DNA of 64,000 nt from Mangrovicoccus sp049603835 (GTDB lineage Bacteria > Pseudomonadota > Alphaproteobacteria > Rhodobacterales > Rhodobacteraceae). The stretch lies in assembly GCA_049603835.1 (NCBI GenBank), contig JBMYSZ010000008.1, positions 61,054 through 125,053 of the forward strand, in the 5' to 3' direction. How positions within the stretch are numbered: position 1 is the stretch's first letter; every line of letters starts with the position of its first letter. The notes beneath the pieces were generated by a model. The model did no database searches and had not been told where the DNA came from. It worked only from the letters and a program-made list of their open reading frames with translations. Shown here in pieces: positions 34,286-43,864 of this stretch. The position numbers and the translations under genes are program-made.

Positions 34286-35650
34286 ATGCCCAATCACGAC
34301 CTTTTCGGTGCGGAAATTGAATTGACCGATGCTCAGGCCCGCACGGCCTGGGATGCTATGATGATGCAGTTTCTGGCCCATGGGAGCGACACGCCGATCC
34401 ATCTGGCAACGGTCCTGGAACGCGAGCCGAAATTCGCCTTGGGTCACGCGGTGAAAGGGCTGATGTGCCTGCTACTGGGGCGCAAGGAAATGACCCAAAT
34501 CGCCCGCGAAGCCAGCGCGGCAGCTTGGGCGGCTTTGGATGACTGCGGTGGCAGCAAGCGTTGTCGGCATATGATCGCGGCACTTGATGCCTTTTTGGCC
34601 AAGCAACCGGCTAAAGCTTTGGCCGAGCTTGAACAAATCCTTTTGGCTCATCCTGCCGATAGCCTGGCAATGAAACTGGTCCATGCGATCCGTTTTGTGA
34701 TCGGGGATGCGTCTGGCATGCTCCGCTCTGTCGAACGGGTCATGGCCGCCCATGGCGAAGACCATCCGGCCCGCGGCTATCTTTTGGGCTGCCAGGCTTT
34801 CGCGCTAGAGGAAAATGGGCGATACCGCGAAGCCGAGGCGGCCGGGCTCAACGGATTAACCTATACGCAAGACGATGCTTGGGGCCTGCATGCGGTTGCG
34901 CATGTGATGGATATGACCCACCGGCCTCAGCATGGTATCGAATTGATCGAGGCCAACAAAAGCGTTTGGATCGGATCGAATAATTTTCGCTTCCATGTTT
35001 GGTGGCACAAAGCATTGCTGCATCTTGATCGCGGCGAAATGGACGTAGCTTTGGCGCTATATGATCAGAAAATCCGAGCCGAGCGCACGGATGATTACCG
35101 CGACATCGCCAATGCCAGCTCGCTTTTGGTGCGGCTTGAATTGGAGGGCGTCAATATCGGCGAACGCTGGGAAGAATTGGCCGATCTGGCTGAAAACCGC
35201 GCCGATCATGGGGGGCTGGTCTTTGCAGATCTGCATTACATGCTGGCGCTTATTGGTGGCGAACGGCGCCAAGCGGCGGATATTTTGCAAAGCCAAATGA
35301 TGCGAAATGCAAAGGCTGATGATCCGATGGCCAATATCATTGCAGATCCGGGTCTGGCGGCTGTGTCGGGACTGGTTGCATTTGGCGAAGGGCGGTATGA
35401 AAGCGCCTTTACACTCCTCGATCATTCCCTCTCGGCTTTGCCGCTGATCGGTGGCAGCCATGCCCAAAGAGATGTTTTTGAGCGGATTACCGTGGATGCG
35501 GGGCTGCGCGCGGGGCAATTGGATATGGTCGAAGACATCCTGAAAACACGCCGTATTTTGCGAGCAGGTCACTCGGATCAATTCGATGCCAGTCGGATGC
35601 AGCAAATCGCAAAGGCACGGGCCCTTGCGGTGACGGTTCCCGCGCAATAA
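34286..35650 (+). CDS. TTC38-like tetratricopeptide repeat protein
   Basis: Soluble all-helical protein of 454 residues resembling the TTC38 family of TPR proteins. Seen: ELTDAQARTAWDAMMMQFLAHG at the N-terminus, RGYLLGCQAFALEENGRYREAE (TPR), and the distinctive AWGLHAVAHVMDM and NFRFHVWWHKALLHLD segments with conserved His and Trp. Function unknown for the bacterial family. GAGGAAG precedes the ATG. The OpgC gene follows 33 bases later. Confidence 0.85.
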   Translation: MPNHDLFGAEIELTDAQARTAWDAMMMQFLAHGSDTPIHLATVLEREPKFALGHAVKGLMCLLLGRKEMTQIAREASAAAWAALDDCGGSKRCRHMIAALDAFLAKQPAKALAELEQILLAHPADSLAMKLVHAIRFVIGDASGMLRSVERVMAAHGEDHPARGYLLGCQAFALEENGRYREAEAAGLNGLTYTQDDAWGLHAVAHVMDMTHRPQHGIELIEANKSVWIGSNNFRFHVWWHKALLHLDRGEMDVALALYDQKIRAERTDDYRDIANASSLLVRLELEGVNIGERWEELADLAENRADHGGLVFADLHYMLALIGGERRQAADILQSQMMRNAKADDPMANIIADPGLAAVSGLVAFGEGRYESAFTLLDHSLSALPLIGGSHAQRDVFERITVDAGLRAGQLDMVEDILKTRRILRAGHSDQFDASRMQQIAKARALAVTVPAQ

Positions 35651-35683
35651 CGCTGATCCCAGAATTTTGACCGGACCCCTAAA

Positions 35684-36952
35684 ATGAGCGCCGATACGAC
35701 AATTGCCGATTTTCCCGCGGCTCCTGTGAAAAGCCATGCGGCTCAGATGCATAGCCAGACCCGCATCCGTGATCCGAGGCTCGATTTCTTCCGTGGCATC
35801 GCCATGTTTATCATTCTTTTCGCGCATATTCCGGGGAATTGGTGGACACTTTGGATACCGGCGCGCTTTGGATGGTCCGACGCGACAGAGATTTTTGTGT
35901 TTTGCTCGGGCATGGCATCGGCCATCGCTTTCGGCGGTGCCTTTGCACGCAAAGGCTGGTGGCTGGGAACCGCGCGTGTCGCGTTTCGGATTTGGCAGGT
36001 CTATTGGGCCCATATCGGGCTGTTTATTGTGGTCGCGGCTAGCCTGGCCTATCTCGATAGCACGGGTTTGTGGGAAAGGGCGTTTTTAGCCCGCCTCAAT
36101 CTGCTGCCTTTTTTCGATGATAATACGAGGGCACAGCTAATAGGGCTGATGACCCTAAGCTATGTGCCTAATTTCTTTGATGTTTTGCCAATGTATATGG
36201 TCATCTTGGCTTTGATGCCGGCGATGATGGCCATGGCCCGGATCAGCCCTTGGGCGGTGGCAGCGACGGTGGCGGCAATTTGGCTGTTGGCGCAAGCGGA
36301 TATTCTGGCTTTGCCCGCAGAGCCCTGGAGTGATCGGGAATGGTTTTTTAATCCCTTTGGCTGGCAATTGATATTTTTCACCGGGTTCGCCTTAATGATT
36401 GGCTGGCTGCCTGCCCCTCCGGTGGATCGTCGTCTGATTTGGCTCGCGATTGCAATCGTCTTAGTGTCAGCAGTTTTGTCGTTTAACTGGTGGCGCACTT
36501 TCCCACATCCCGATCATAATGAGTTAAGCGGCTTCCAAGAGCGGCTTTACAACTTGCATCTGGCTACATATTATTTTCGCCAAGATATCAGCCTATTACG
36601 CGCAAAAACGGATTTCGGGATATTCCGCTATGTGCATTTTCTCGCTTTGGCCTATCTGGCTTGGATCCTTGTGGGTCCGAAAGGAGAGCGCCTGACCGAA
36701 TTCACCGAAGGCAAATTGGGGCAAGTTTGGCAGATGGTTTTAGCGGTCATTCTTAAGGTCGGTCAGCAATCCTTGGCAGTTTTCGTTTTTTCCATGGCTA
36801 TTGCTTGGCCATTAGGCGGAATTTTCGAATTTACCGGAAAATCCGGCGCCACAATGCTATTGGTCAATGGATTGGGAATGATGTTGATCATTCTTTGCGC
36901 CTATATCGCTGGCTGGTTCAAACGCCATCCTTGGCGAGATAGAACGCGCTGA
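35684..36952 (+). CDS. OpgC-like membrane acyltransferase
   Basis: Integral membrane protein of 422 residues with about ten hydrophobic segments. The family start motif is RDPRLDFFRGIAMFIILFAHIPGN (Arg-Leu-Asp-Phe-Phe-Arg-Gly, near 30). It matches OpgC proteins, which attach succinyl groups to osmoregulated periplasmic glucans, or a related surface glycan acyltransferase. No glucan synthase gene is adjacent, but polysaccharide genes begin 2.5 kb away. Confidence 0.85.
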   Translation: MSADTTIADFPAAPVKSHAAQMHSQTRIRDPRLDFFRGIAMFIILFAHIPGNWWTLWIPARFGWSDATEIFVFCSGMASAIAFGGAFARKGWWLGTARVAFRIWQVYWAHIGLFIVVAASLAYLDSTGLWERAFLARLNLLPFFDDNTRAQLIGLMTLSYVPNFFDVLPMYMVILALMPAMMAMARISPWAVAATVAAIWLLAQADILALPAEPWSDREWFFNPFGWQLIFFTGFALMIGWLPAPPVDRRLIWLAIAIVLVSAVLSFNWWRTFPHPDHNELSGFQERLYNLHLATYYFRQDISLLRAKTDFGIFRYVHFLALAYLAWILVGPKGERLTEFTEGKLGQVWQMVLAVILKVGQQSLAVFVFSMAIAWPLGGIFEFTGKSGATMLLVNGLGMMLIILCAYIAGWFKRHPWRDRTR

Positions 36953-36979
36953 ACCCGGGCCCATGCGATCTATACGCGC

Positions 36980-39055
36980 CTAAGATGCGCGGGAAATGGC
37001 GCCCCCCATCTCTGACTGAGTGGCGTTATCATCACTTGTGGTGAAATATTGCACATCACCCTGAATTTCATCGACGCGGCCACCCAGCTGCTGCATCGCC
37101 GCATTGGTTTCTTCGGCCATAGCGGCATTTTGCTGGGTCACCCGATCCAAATCGGACACAGCGCGGTTCATTTCGGTGATGCCACTGGATTGCTCTTCAG
37201 CGGCGGATGCAATTGCCAGGATCAGATTTAGGATTTCGGAAACCCGCGCATCAATCTGACCCAATGCTTTCTCAGCTTGACCAACCAGATCCACACCTTG
37301 GCGGACCTCTTGGCTGGACTCGTCGATAAGCTGCGCGATTTCTTTAGCGGCTTCAGAGGATCTTTGTGCCAGCCCCCGAACTTCTGAGGCCACAACAGCA
37401 AATCCGCGACCCGCCGCCCCGGCGCGGGCTGCTTCAATACCAGCATTGAGTGCCAGCAAGTTGGTTTGGAAAGAAATATCATCGATCACACTGGTGATTT
37501 TTGAAATCTTTTCCGAAGACTCCGCGATCCGGCCCATGGCAGTCATGGCACTATCCACCACAGCAGAGGATTTTTCCGTATCTTCCTTAGCGTTTTTGGC
37601 TTTGTCCCGCGCCTCTTGGCTTTGTTTCGTTGTGCCTTGCACGGAATTTGTCAACTCTTCCAAAGCGGCGGCCGTTTCTTCCAAAGTTGCAGCTTGGCTT
37701 TCTGTGCGGCGGGACAGTTCATCACTAGCGTTTCGAATTGCTGAAACTTCGACAACCACTTCGCCCGAATTCCGCAGCACTTTTTGCATGACCTGATCGA
37801 TTTTGGTCACCGCCTCGTTAAAGCGGGCGCGAATTTCATCTAGGTCACCCAGATCGCGGAGGATGCGAGAGGTTAGATCGCCCTCTGCCAAACCAGTCAG
37901 GGCCTCACTCGCCTGGTCCAAGGTTGTGCGGAAAGCAGTCGTGTCGATCGCAAATTTCACCACCCGGACGACTTTGCCCTCTGCGTCACGGATCGGGTTG
38001 TAGCTGGCTTCGATGAAAACTTCTCGCCCGCCTTTTCCTATGCGTTTGAATTCATCCTGGATAGTTTCACCGCCCCGCAAACGTTCCCAAAATTTAGTGT
38101 AATCCGGGCTATTTGCGTGGCTAGGTTCCACAAAGATGCGATGATGCTTGCCGATAATTTCCTCTCGGTCATAGCCCAAAGCCTTGCAGAATATATCATT
38201 CGCTTTCAATATATTGCCTGAGGCATCAAATTCGATCACGGCTTGCACAGCTTCGATCGCTTGCAATTTTGCAGTCACATCCGCTTCGGTATTTTTGGCT
38301 GCCGTGATGTCAAACGCATATTTGACAACCTTAAAGGGCCGCCCTTCGGCATCCTTCAAGGTTTCATAAGTTGCCTCAAGCCAAAGCGTATTCCCGGCCT
38401 TGCCTACGCGTTTTACCTGGCCTTGTTCCGAAGCCCCAGCACCCAGACGCTGCCAAAAGTCAGCATAATCCTGGCTGTCAGCTTCTCCATCCGGCATGAA
38501 AATGCGGTGGTGCTGCCCTTTGATTTCATCAAGCGTATAGCCGGTCGCGCCCAGGAACAGATCATTGGCGTCAAGGATGATTCCATTCAAATCAAATTCG
38601 ATAAACGCCATGCTGCGCAGAATGGCATCCGCTTTGCCGCGGTTATCCCTGCGGCGCAGATGATATTCAGAAATTTCCTTGGCAATGACCAAAATTTCCG
38701 TCGGTGCCTCGCCATTCTGCATCACCGGATAATAATTTGCATCTAGCCAGATTTCTTCGCCCTGTTTGTTAAGGCGCGGTAAGATCACACTTACCATTTT
38801 CCCAGCACTTAGCTGGGCCCATAACTGCTTTAAATCAGGGGACTCATGATCTTTCGGCCGAACGATCGTGGAATAGGGTTTGCCTGCAATTTCACTTGGC
38901 TCGAAGCCAAATACACTTGCAAATGCCCCACTCGCGGCAAGGATTGTCTGATCCATGCTTATGCGAAAAATGACATGGGATTTTTCTAGAAATGAGACGG
39001 CGTCATCAGATTTCTGAATGACCTTCTCTGAATTTTTGCCCCAAAACTTGCTCAT
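36980..39055 (-). CDS. Soluble triple-PAS methyl-accepting chemotaxis protein
   Basis: Chemoreceptor of 691 residues without membrane segments. Three PAS/PAC units lie at about 20-135, 140-255 and 262-375 (each with ILxANDxF-like and RxxGKxGxxxWLEA-like parts). A HAMP-like linker follows (GLAEGDLTSRILRDLGDL), then a signalling domain with tip IEAARAGAAGRGFAVVA. PAS domains with bound haem or flavin commonly sense oxygen or redox in such receptors; which ligand is used cannot be told. No che genes are in the window. It faces the OpgC gene. Confidence 0.92.
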   Translation of the reverse strand: MSKFWGKNSEKVIQKSDDAVSFLEKSHVIFRISMDQTILAASGAFASVFGFEPSEIAGKPYSTIVRPKDHESPDLKQLWAQLSAGKMVSVILPRLNKQGEEIWLDANYYPVMQNGEAPTEILVIAKEISEYHLRRRDNRGKADAILRSMAFIEFDLNGIILDANDLFLGATGYTLDEIKGQHHRIFMPDGEADSQDYADFWQRLGAGASEQGQVKRVGKAGNTLWLEATYETLKDAEGRPFKVVKYAFDITAAKNTEADVTAKLQAIEAVQAVIEFDASGNILKANDIFCKALGYDREEIIGKHHRIFVEPSHANSPDYTKFWERLRGGETIQDEFKRIGKGGREVFIEASYNPIRDAEGKVVRVVKFAIDTTAFRTTLDQASEALTGLAEGDLTSRILRDLGDLDEIRARFNEAVTKIDQVMQKVLRNSGEVVVEVSAIRNASDELSRRTESQAATLEETAAALEELTNSVQGTTKQSQEARDKAKNAKEDTEKSSAVVDSAMTAMGRIAESSEKISKITSVIDDISFQTNLLALNAGIEAARAGAAGRGFAVVASEVRGLAQRSSEAAKEIAQLIDESSQEVRQGVDLVGQAEKALGQIDARVSEILNLILAIASAAEEQSSGITEMNRAVSDLDRVTQQNAAMAEETNAAMQQLGGRVDEIQGDVQYFTTSDDNATQSEMGGAISRAS

Positions 39056-39456
39056 AATCGTCCTTCCGGCTCCACTCGTGCTTTTATATTCAGCAAGATA
39101 ATAACGTTTTCTTTCTCGCCCAAAATTTCACCCCTTTTCAGAGGCCAACTGCCATCAATGACACCATGTTGAGGGGCAATCTTCGCAGAGGAATTAAGCC
39201 ATTGAGCGAAATATTTCCCTAAAAATCAGCTCCTTGCAAATTTGAGGGAAAAATACCTTTCGTCATCTTAAAGCCAAACCTCCGAATTCGTATCAAAGCA
39301 TAATCTCAGGCAGTCACGAGATGTCCTGATGCGTCAGCATGTCATGCAGGGGAGTGAGGAATTAATACCAATTTTCCTATACACCGGCTTTTGGATGATT
39401 GACCTTGGTGCCGCGCGAAGATCCTGGCCGTCCCCAAAGAGGATGCTTTGACTGTT
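39056..39456. other. Intergenic region between chemoreceptor and glycosyltransferase
   Basis: About 400 bases between divergent genes, AT-richer than average. No supported gene. It must hold two promoters, but no confident sites were assigned. AAAGAGGA at 39436-39443 is the likely ribosome binding site of the glycosyltransferase. Confidence 0.5.
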
Positions 39457-40428
39457 ATGAAAAAGATTTCTGTAGTTTCACCTTGCTTCAACGAAGAAGA
39501 CAATGTCGAAAACTGCGCCCGGACTATTCGCGAAATTTTCCAGACGCATTTGCCCAATTACGAATTGGAACATATTTTCGCCGATAACGCCTCTACCGAT
39601 CGTACACCGGAAATTTTGCGTCAAATGAGCGAGGCGGATAATTCGATCAAAGTCATCTTAAACGCCCGAAATTTCGGAGTTTTTCGATCGTCCTTTAATG
39701 CATTGCGCTATGCAACGGGGGATGCGGTGGTGGTGATGCTGCCGGTTGACCTGCAAGACCCGCCAGAAATTATCCCCGATTTTGTGCGTTATTGGGAAGA
39801 AGGCTATGAAGTGGTAGCCGGCGCCCGCAGCACCCGAGAAGAAAGTCGTTCCTTGCGTATGGCCAGGGGCGTTTTCTATCGAATTATCAATGGCCTGTCT
39901 GACGTAGAGCTAGAGCCATCGGTTGGCGAATTTCAGCTAATCGACAAAAAAGTGCATGAGGCGGTGCTGCGCCATGACGATAATTATCCCTATATTCGCG
40001 GCATCATTGCGTCCTGCGGATTTAAGCGAAAGATCATTCCCTATACTTGGCGAGCGCGCAAACGTGGGATTAGCAAGCATAATATGGGCATGCTGACCGA
40101 TCAGGCTTTGAATGCAATTTTCGCTTTCACCCGTGCGCCGATGCGGTTTTGCACTATTGCAGGGCTCGTCATTGCAGCAGGTTGTGTCCTGTTTTCAATT
40201 GCTTCGATCTTGCTCTATCTGATTAGCCCCGACACCGCCCCAAGGGGGATCACCACTGTCATCGTGGCCTTATTCTTTCTCTCAGCAGTTCAATTGATTT
40301 TTGTAGGCATGCTCGGCGAATATATCACTGCGATCCATAATCAGGTGCGCGGTGGCCCCTTAGTGGTGGAGCGGGATCTTTTGAATATCGAACAGATCCC
40401 ACCAGAAACGGGTCGGTCCCGCACATGA
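39457..40428 (+). CDS. GtrB-like family 2 glycosyltransferase
   Basis: Polyprenyl-phosphate glycosyltransferase of 323 residues. The GT2 domain has SVVSPCFNEEDNVENC, FADNASTDRTPE and metal-binding DLQDPPEIIP, followed by RARKRGISKHNM. Two C-terminal membrane segments are at about 228-250 and 262-285. This matches GtrB/DPM1-type enzymes, which load a sugar onto undecaprenyl phosphate. A TTG three codons upstream lies closer to AGAGGA and could be the true start. It overlaps the next gene in ATGA. Confidence 0.9.
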   Translation: MKKISVVSPCFNEEDNVENCARTIREIFQTHLPNYELEHIFADNASTDRTPEILRQMSEADNSIKVILNARNFGVFRSSFNALRYATGDAVVVMLPVDLQDPPEIIPDFVRYWEEGYEVVAGARSTREESRSLRMARGVFYRIINGLSDVELEPSVGEFQLIDKKVHEAVLRHDDNYPYIRGIIASCGFKRKIIPYTWRARKRGISKHNMGMLTDQALNAIFAFTRAPMRFCTIAGLVIAAGCVLFSIASILLYLISPDTAPRGITTVIVALFFLSAVQLIFVGMLGEYITAIHNQVRGGPLVVERDLLNIEQIPPETGRSRT

Positions 40429-42539
40429 TTGGCGCAAGGATCTGGCTTCCGCTGATTTCTCTTGGTTTGGCAATGATTCCCGCTACCCCTGCCCTAGCCG
40501 GGTATCTGGGGCAAAACCCTGGCCTGAATGGGTGGTTCGGGTCTTGCCTGCTGATTGCGCTGCTCCTTGGCGGGCTAAGCGCTCTTGGCGGGTATATCCG
40601 GTTCGGGCTCTTGGCGGGGTTCTTCGTGATGGGCAGTGCTGGGCGGCTATTGCTATTGCCCGATATTTGGTTTCCGGCAATTTCCATCACGCCCGTTACC
40701 CTGGGCACTGTTCTTGCGGCGGCTGCCTTGACTGCGCAAGGCCTCGTGACTTGCCTGATCCTTTGGCAAGAAAGGACGCAAATTTACCCCGTTTTAGGCG
40801 TTTTTCGCCATTGGGTCGGGGGCGGAGCCGTCTTAACTCTCCTCGCCCTAACCTCTGTTTCCCCAACGATTTATGTCGCTTACGGCCATTTGCCCAGCTA
40901 TGCGGTCCAGATCATTTTGGGTGGGATGATGGCGGCACTCCATTTAGCCAGTTTAGGCGCTCTGCTGCTCCTGCCAGGCCCGAAATTGCCAAGCGCTACG
41001 CCAGGAAAAACAGCGATCCTGGCAGCATTTCTGGCGCTGGTCGCAAGCACATTTCTCGCGCTTTTCAGTTTCCAGGCGATCCCTCATGTGGGGGATGATT
41101 TGGCCTATTTGTTTCAAGCGAAAACCTGGGCTCAAGGCGCCTTGACCGCCCCGGCACCGCCGGAGGCCTTGCAACCCGGCTTAGAATATTACCTGCTGAC
41201 CATACGCGAAAATGCCTGGATCGGAACGACAGCGCCTGGCTATCCGCTATTGCTCACTCTCGGGGTTCTGGCTGGCGCATCTTGGGCGGTGAACCCAATT
41301 TTAACCGCGCTCGCCATTTTGCTGAGCTTTGATATCCTTCGACGCAGCAGCCTGAACCTCACTGTCGCGACGCTTACCGCGTGGCTCATGGCCAGTTCGC
41401 CTTGGGTATTGGCCACGGGTGCAGCTTATATGACCCATATGACGGCGCTGGTTATGGCGCTTTTGGGCTGGTGGTGCTTGGTCAGAGGCGGCTTTAACCT
41501 TGGTCAAGGCACCGAATTCTCTAGGCTTTCCATGCATTGGGCCTTAGCAGCCGGGCTGGCCATGGGGTGGCTCTTTACGACGCGCCAATTCGAGGGGGTG
41601 GTGATTGGAGGGTTGACGGGTTGCGCCCTTTTAACCCTACGCCCGCGCCCATGGAGCGGGATAATTGCCTATGGAATTGGCTGCTTGGCCACAGGTATGG
41701 TCTATTTCGCTTATAATTTTGCGATCACCGGCGATCCGCTAAACGCCCCGCTAGTAGAATATCTGCGCCAAGAATGGAGCGAGAGCCGCAATGCCTTTGG
41801 CTTCGGTCCCGATATCGGCGCCCCCGCCGGTAGTTGGGGCGCGCTGGATTTCCAAGCCGGTCATTCGCTATTTGAAGGACTCGTCAATACCGTCAATGGC
41901 TTCGCCGCCTTAAATATTGAGGCCTCGGGCTGGGCCACCGGCTCACTTCTGGGACTTGGCCTCTTCGCTGTGCATCTGCGAAATTGGCGCATGACGCGAG
42001 CCGGATGGTTTTTACTTTTGATCACGCTTTGCACAATCGGCGCGATGGTCTTTTATTGGTTTGCCGGAACATTCTATGTGGGGCCACGCTATTGGTTCAT
42101 CCTGGCGCTACCTCTGTTTTTGGCAAGCGCAACGGGGGTTTACAGCCTCGCATACTCCCTGCCCCCGGATATCACGCAACGGCTTTGGACCGTTACGGCG
42201 CTGTTATGCTTGACTGGATTAACCACATTCACCCCGTGGCGTGGCGTTTCCAAATATTACCAATTTCGGGAAAATTATGCCGGGCTGGTGGCCCCTGCGA
42301 CGCGGGGTGATTTTGGAAATTCGCTGGTTTTTGTGTCCTATCCCGAAGGGGAGCCAGGCGATATCGAATCCGCGCTCTTCCTAAATGATCCATTTTTGTC
42401 GGGCGATAAGCCGATTTTTCTACGCGACCTGGGCGAGCTGCAAAATGCGGCGGTGATGGCGACAATGCCAGAGAGGCCAGCGATTTATGTCCAGCTCCGA
42501 GCTGACGGCATAACTATGCTAAGACCTCCAGAAAACTAG
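40425..42539 (+). CDS. GT39/ArnT-like membrane glycosyltransferase
   Basis: Protein of 704 residues with about thirteen membrane segments. After the second to fourth segments comes a loop with HVGDDLAYLFQAKTW, where Asp-Asp resembles the catalytic acidic pair in the first external loop of GT-C enzymes, then ENAWIGTTAPGYP. It likely transfers a sugar from polyprenyl phosphate to a surface glycan, as the GtrC-type partner of the upstream GtrB-like enzyme. Starts in ATGA overlap with that gene. Specificity unknown. Confidence 0.8.
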   Translation: MIGARIWLPLISLGLAMIPATPALAGYLGQNPGLNGWFGSCLLIALLLGGLSALGGYIRFGLLAGFFVMGSAGRLLLLPDIWFPAISITPVTLGTVLAAAALTAQGLVTCLILWQERTQIYPVLGVFRHWVGGGAVLTLLALTSVSPTIYVAYGHLPSYAVQIILGGMMAALHLASLGALLLLPGPKLPSATPGKTAILAAFLALVASTFLALFSFQAIPHVGDDLAYLFQAKTWAQGALTAPAPPEALQPGLEYYLLTIRENAWIGTTAPGYPLLLTLGVLAGASWAVNPILTALAILLSFDILRRSSLNLTVATLTAWLMASSPWVLATGAAYMTHMTALVMALLGWWCLVRGGFNLGQGTEFSRLSMHWALAAGLAMGWLFTTRQFEGVVIGGLTGCALLTLRPRPWSGIIAYGIGCLATGMVYFAYNFAITGDPLNAPLVEYLRQEWSESRNAFGFGPDIGAPAGSWGALDFQAGHSLFEGLVNTVNGFAALNIEASGWATGSLLGLGLFAVHLRNWRMTRAGWFLLLITLCTIGAMVFYWFAGTFYVGPRYWFILALPLFLASATGVYSLAYSLPPDITQRLWTVTALLCLTGLTTFTPWRGVSKYYQFRENYAGLVAPATRGDFGNSLVFVSYPEGEPGDIESALFLNDPFLSGDKPIFLRDLGELQNAAVMATMPERPAIYVQLRADGITMLRPPEN

Positions 42540-42545
42540 CGAATT

Positions 42546-42959
42546 TCATCGCGGCGACCAGGGATAGCGCTCGGTCAAAACACGGCCAATCGCCACATAA
42601 GACAGCCCCGCACCGATGGGTAGATAGATCGCTTGGGCCAGGGCGGCGCCAATCTCGGCCCAAAGCAGAGCCTCTAACATCACCGCATTCAGCCCATAGA
42701 GCGCTAAATAAACCAGGCCATAGGGCGCAAACCTTCCCTGCCCGCCTGCGGCAAAGACCAGGCGCGCATGGGTATGATAATTCCAGGCGACCCCAGAGGC
42801 AAAGGCCAAGATAAGCGCAGGTTGCGGCGGCAACCCAAGCGCTAGGAGCAAGGCAAAGACCGCATAGCCGAAAACCGTATTCAGCACTCCCACCACAAGA
42901 AATCGCAACAAACGCCGAAATTCCGGATCGGCCCAAAGCTTTTGAAATTTCTGGATCAT
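42546..42959 (-). CDS. GtrA-like flippase
   Basis: Four-helix membrane protein of 137 residues in the GtrA family: FRRLLRFLVVGVLNTVFGYAVF at the N-terminus and WNYHTHARLVF in the middle. It is thought to flip polyprenyl-linked sugars. It overlaps the epimerase gene by four bases (ATGA) and is convergent with the GT39-like gene, seven bases apart. With the GtrB-like gene on the other strand it completes a Gtr-type set. Confidence 0.88.
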   Translation of the reverse strand: MIQKFQKLWADPEFRRLLRFLVVGVLNTVFGYAVFALLLALGLPPQPALILAFASGVAWNYHTHARLVFAAGGQGRFAPYGLVYLALYGLNAVMLEALLWAEIGAALAQAIYLPIGAGLSYVAIGRVLTERYPWSPR

Positions 42960-43864
42960 CGCTTTTGGCCTTGGCGCGAATCTTCGAACAAAACTTGCGC
43001 GACGGCGTCCGGCCAGCTGAGCATCGGAGGCAAATCAAGGGATTGCCGCATCAAACTGACATCAGCGGCCAAAAGATCCGGATCACTGGCAGGCCTGGGC
43101 CGCGCGCCCAGCTCTACCCGATCAGTTGCGCCCAACTGATCCGCCAATTCTAATATCAGATCCCGCACCGCGATGGGCGTGCCATGGGCGATATTGATCG
43201 GGCCAGTAACATCTGGAGCAAGGGTCAACCCCGCCAATGCATGTCCCAAATCGCGCACATGGAGGAAATCGCGTTTTTGCCGCCCATCAGTACAGTTCAC
43301 AGTTTCCCCGGCAGAAAGCCCGTGAATCAAATCACCAAATAATCGGCCGCGTGGCTCACCTGGGCCAAAAACGAAAAAGATCCGTGCCCAAGCCAATGAC
43401 AGCCCCAAAGCTTTCGCACATCCGCATAGCGCCAGCCCCGTCGCCGCCTTGGCCGCCCCATAAGCCGTGGCCGGGCGCAAAGGCGATGTTTCGCTAAGCA
43501 CTCCGCCGTCAGTCCAGTCATATTCCGCACAACTGCCTGCCCCAACGACACGGCGGCCACCGGCCTCGGCGAAACTACGCACCAAATGCAGACTATGCCC
43601 CACCCAATCCAGATTTTCCGCCCCATGCCAACGCTCCGCCCCGGTGAGCCAAGCCAGATGCAACAATGTCTCCACCTGCGTGTTCCGAAGCACCTGATCA
43701 ACCGCCACCGGATCAGTAACATCGCAAATCACAGGCGAAATACCGGGCAAATCAAGAGGTTCACGGCGAGACAGCGCAATGACCTCGCAATCCTTTTCCA
43801 GCAGAGCAGCCACTGCGGCACGGCCGATTAAACCGGTTGCACCAGTGACCAAAATGCGCGCCAT
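42956..43864 (-). CDS. NAD-dependent sugar epimerase/dehydratase
   Basis: Extended SDR protein of 302 residues. NAD-binding GATGLIGR at 8-15, Ser/Tyr/Lys catalytic set with SCAEYDW and TAYGAAKAA (Tyr-x-x-x-Lys near 136-140), and KRDFLHVRDLGHALA. It lies directly after the sugar methyltransferase (TAATG overlap). It probably reduces or epimerises the 4-keto sugar made by the RfbG-type dehydratase. The exact reaction is not assignable. Confidence 0.85.
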   Translation of the reverse strand: MARILVTGATGLIGRAAVAALLEKDCEVIALSRREPLDLPGISPVICDVTDPVAVDQVLRNTQVETLLHLAWLTGAERWHGAENLDWVGHSLHLVRSFAEAGGRRVVGAGSCAEYDWTDGGVLSETSPLRPATAYGAAKAATGLALCGCAKALGLSLAWARIFFVFGPGEPRGRLFGDLIHGLSAGETVNCTDGRQKRDFLHVRDLGHALAGLTLAPDVTGPINIAHGTPIAVRDLILELADQLGATDRVELGARPRPASDPDLLAADVSLMRQSLDLPPMLSWPDAVAQVLFEDSRQGQKR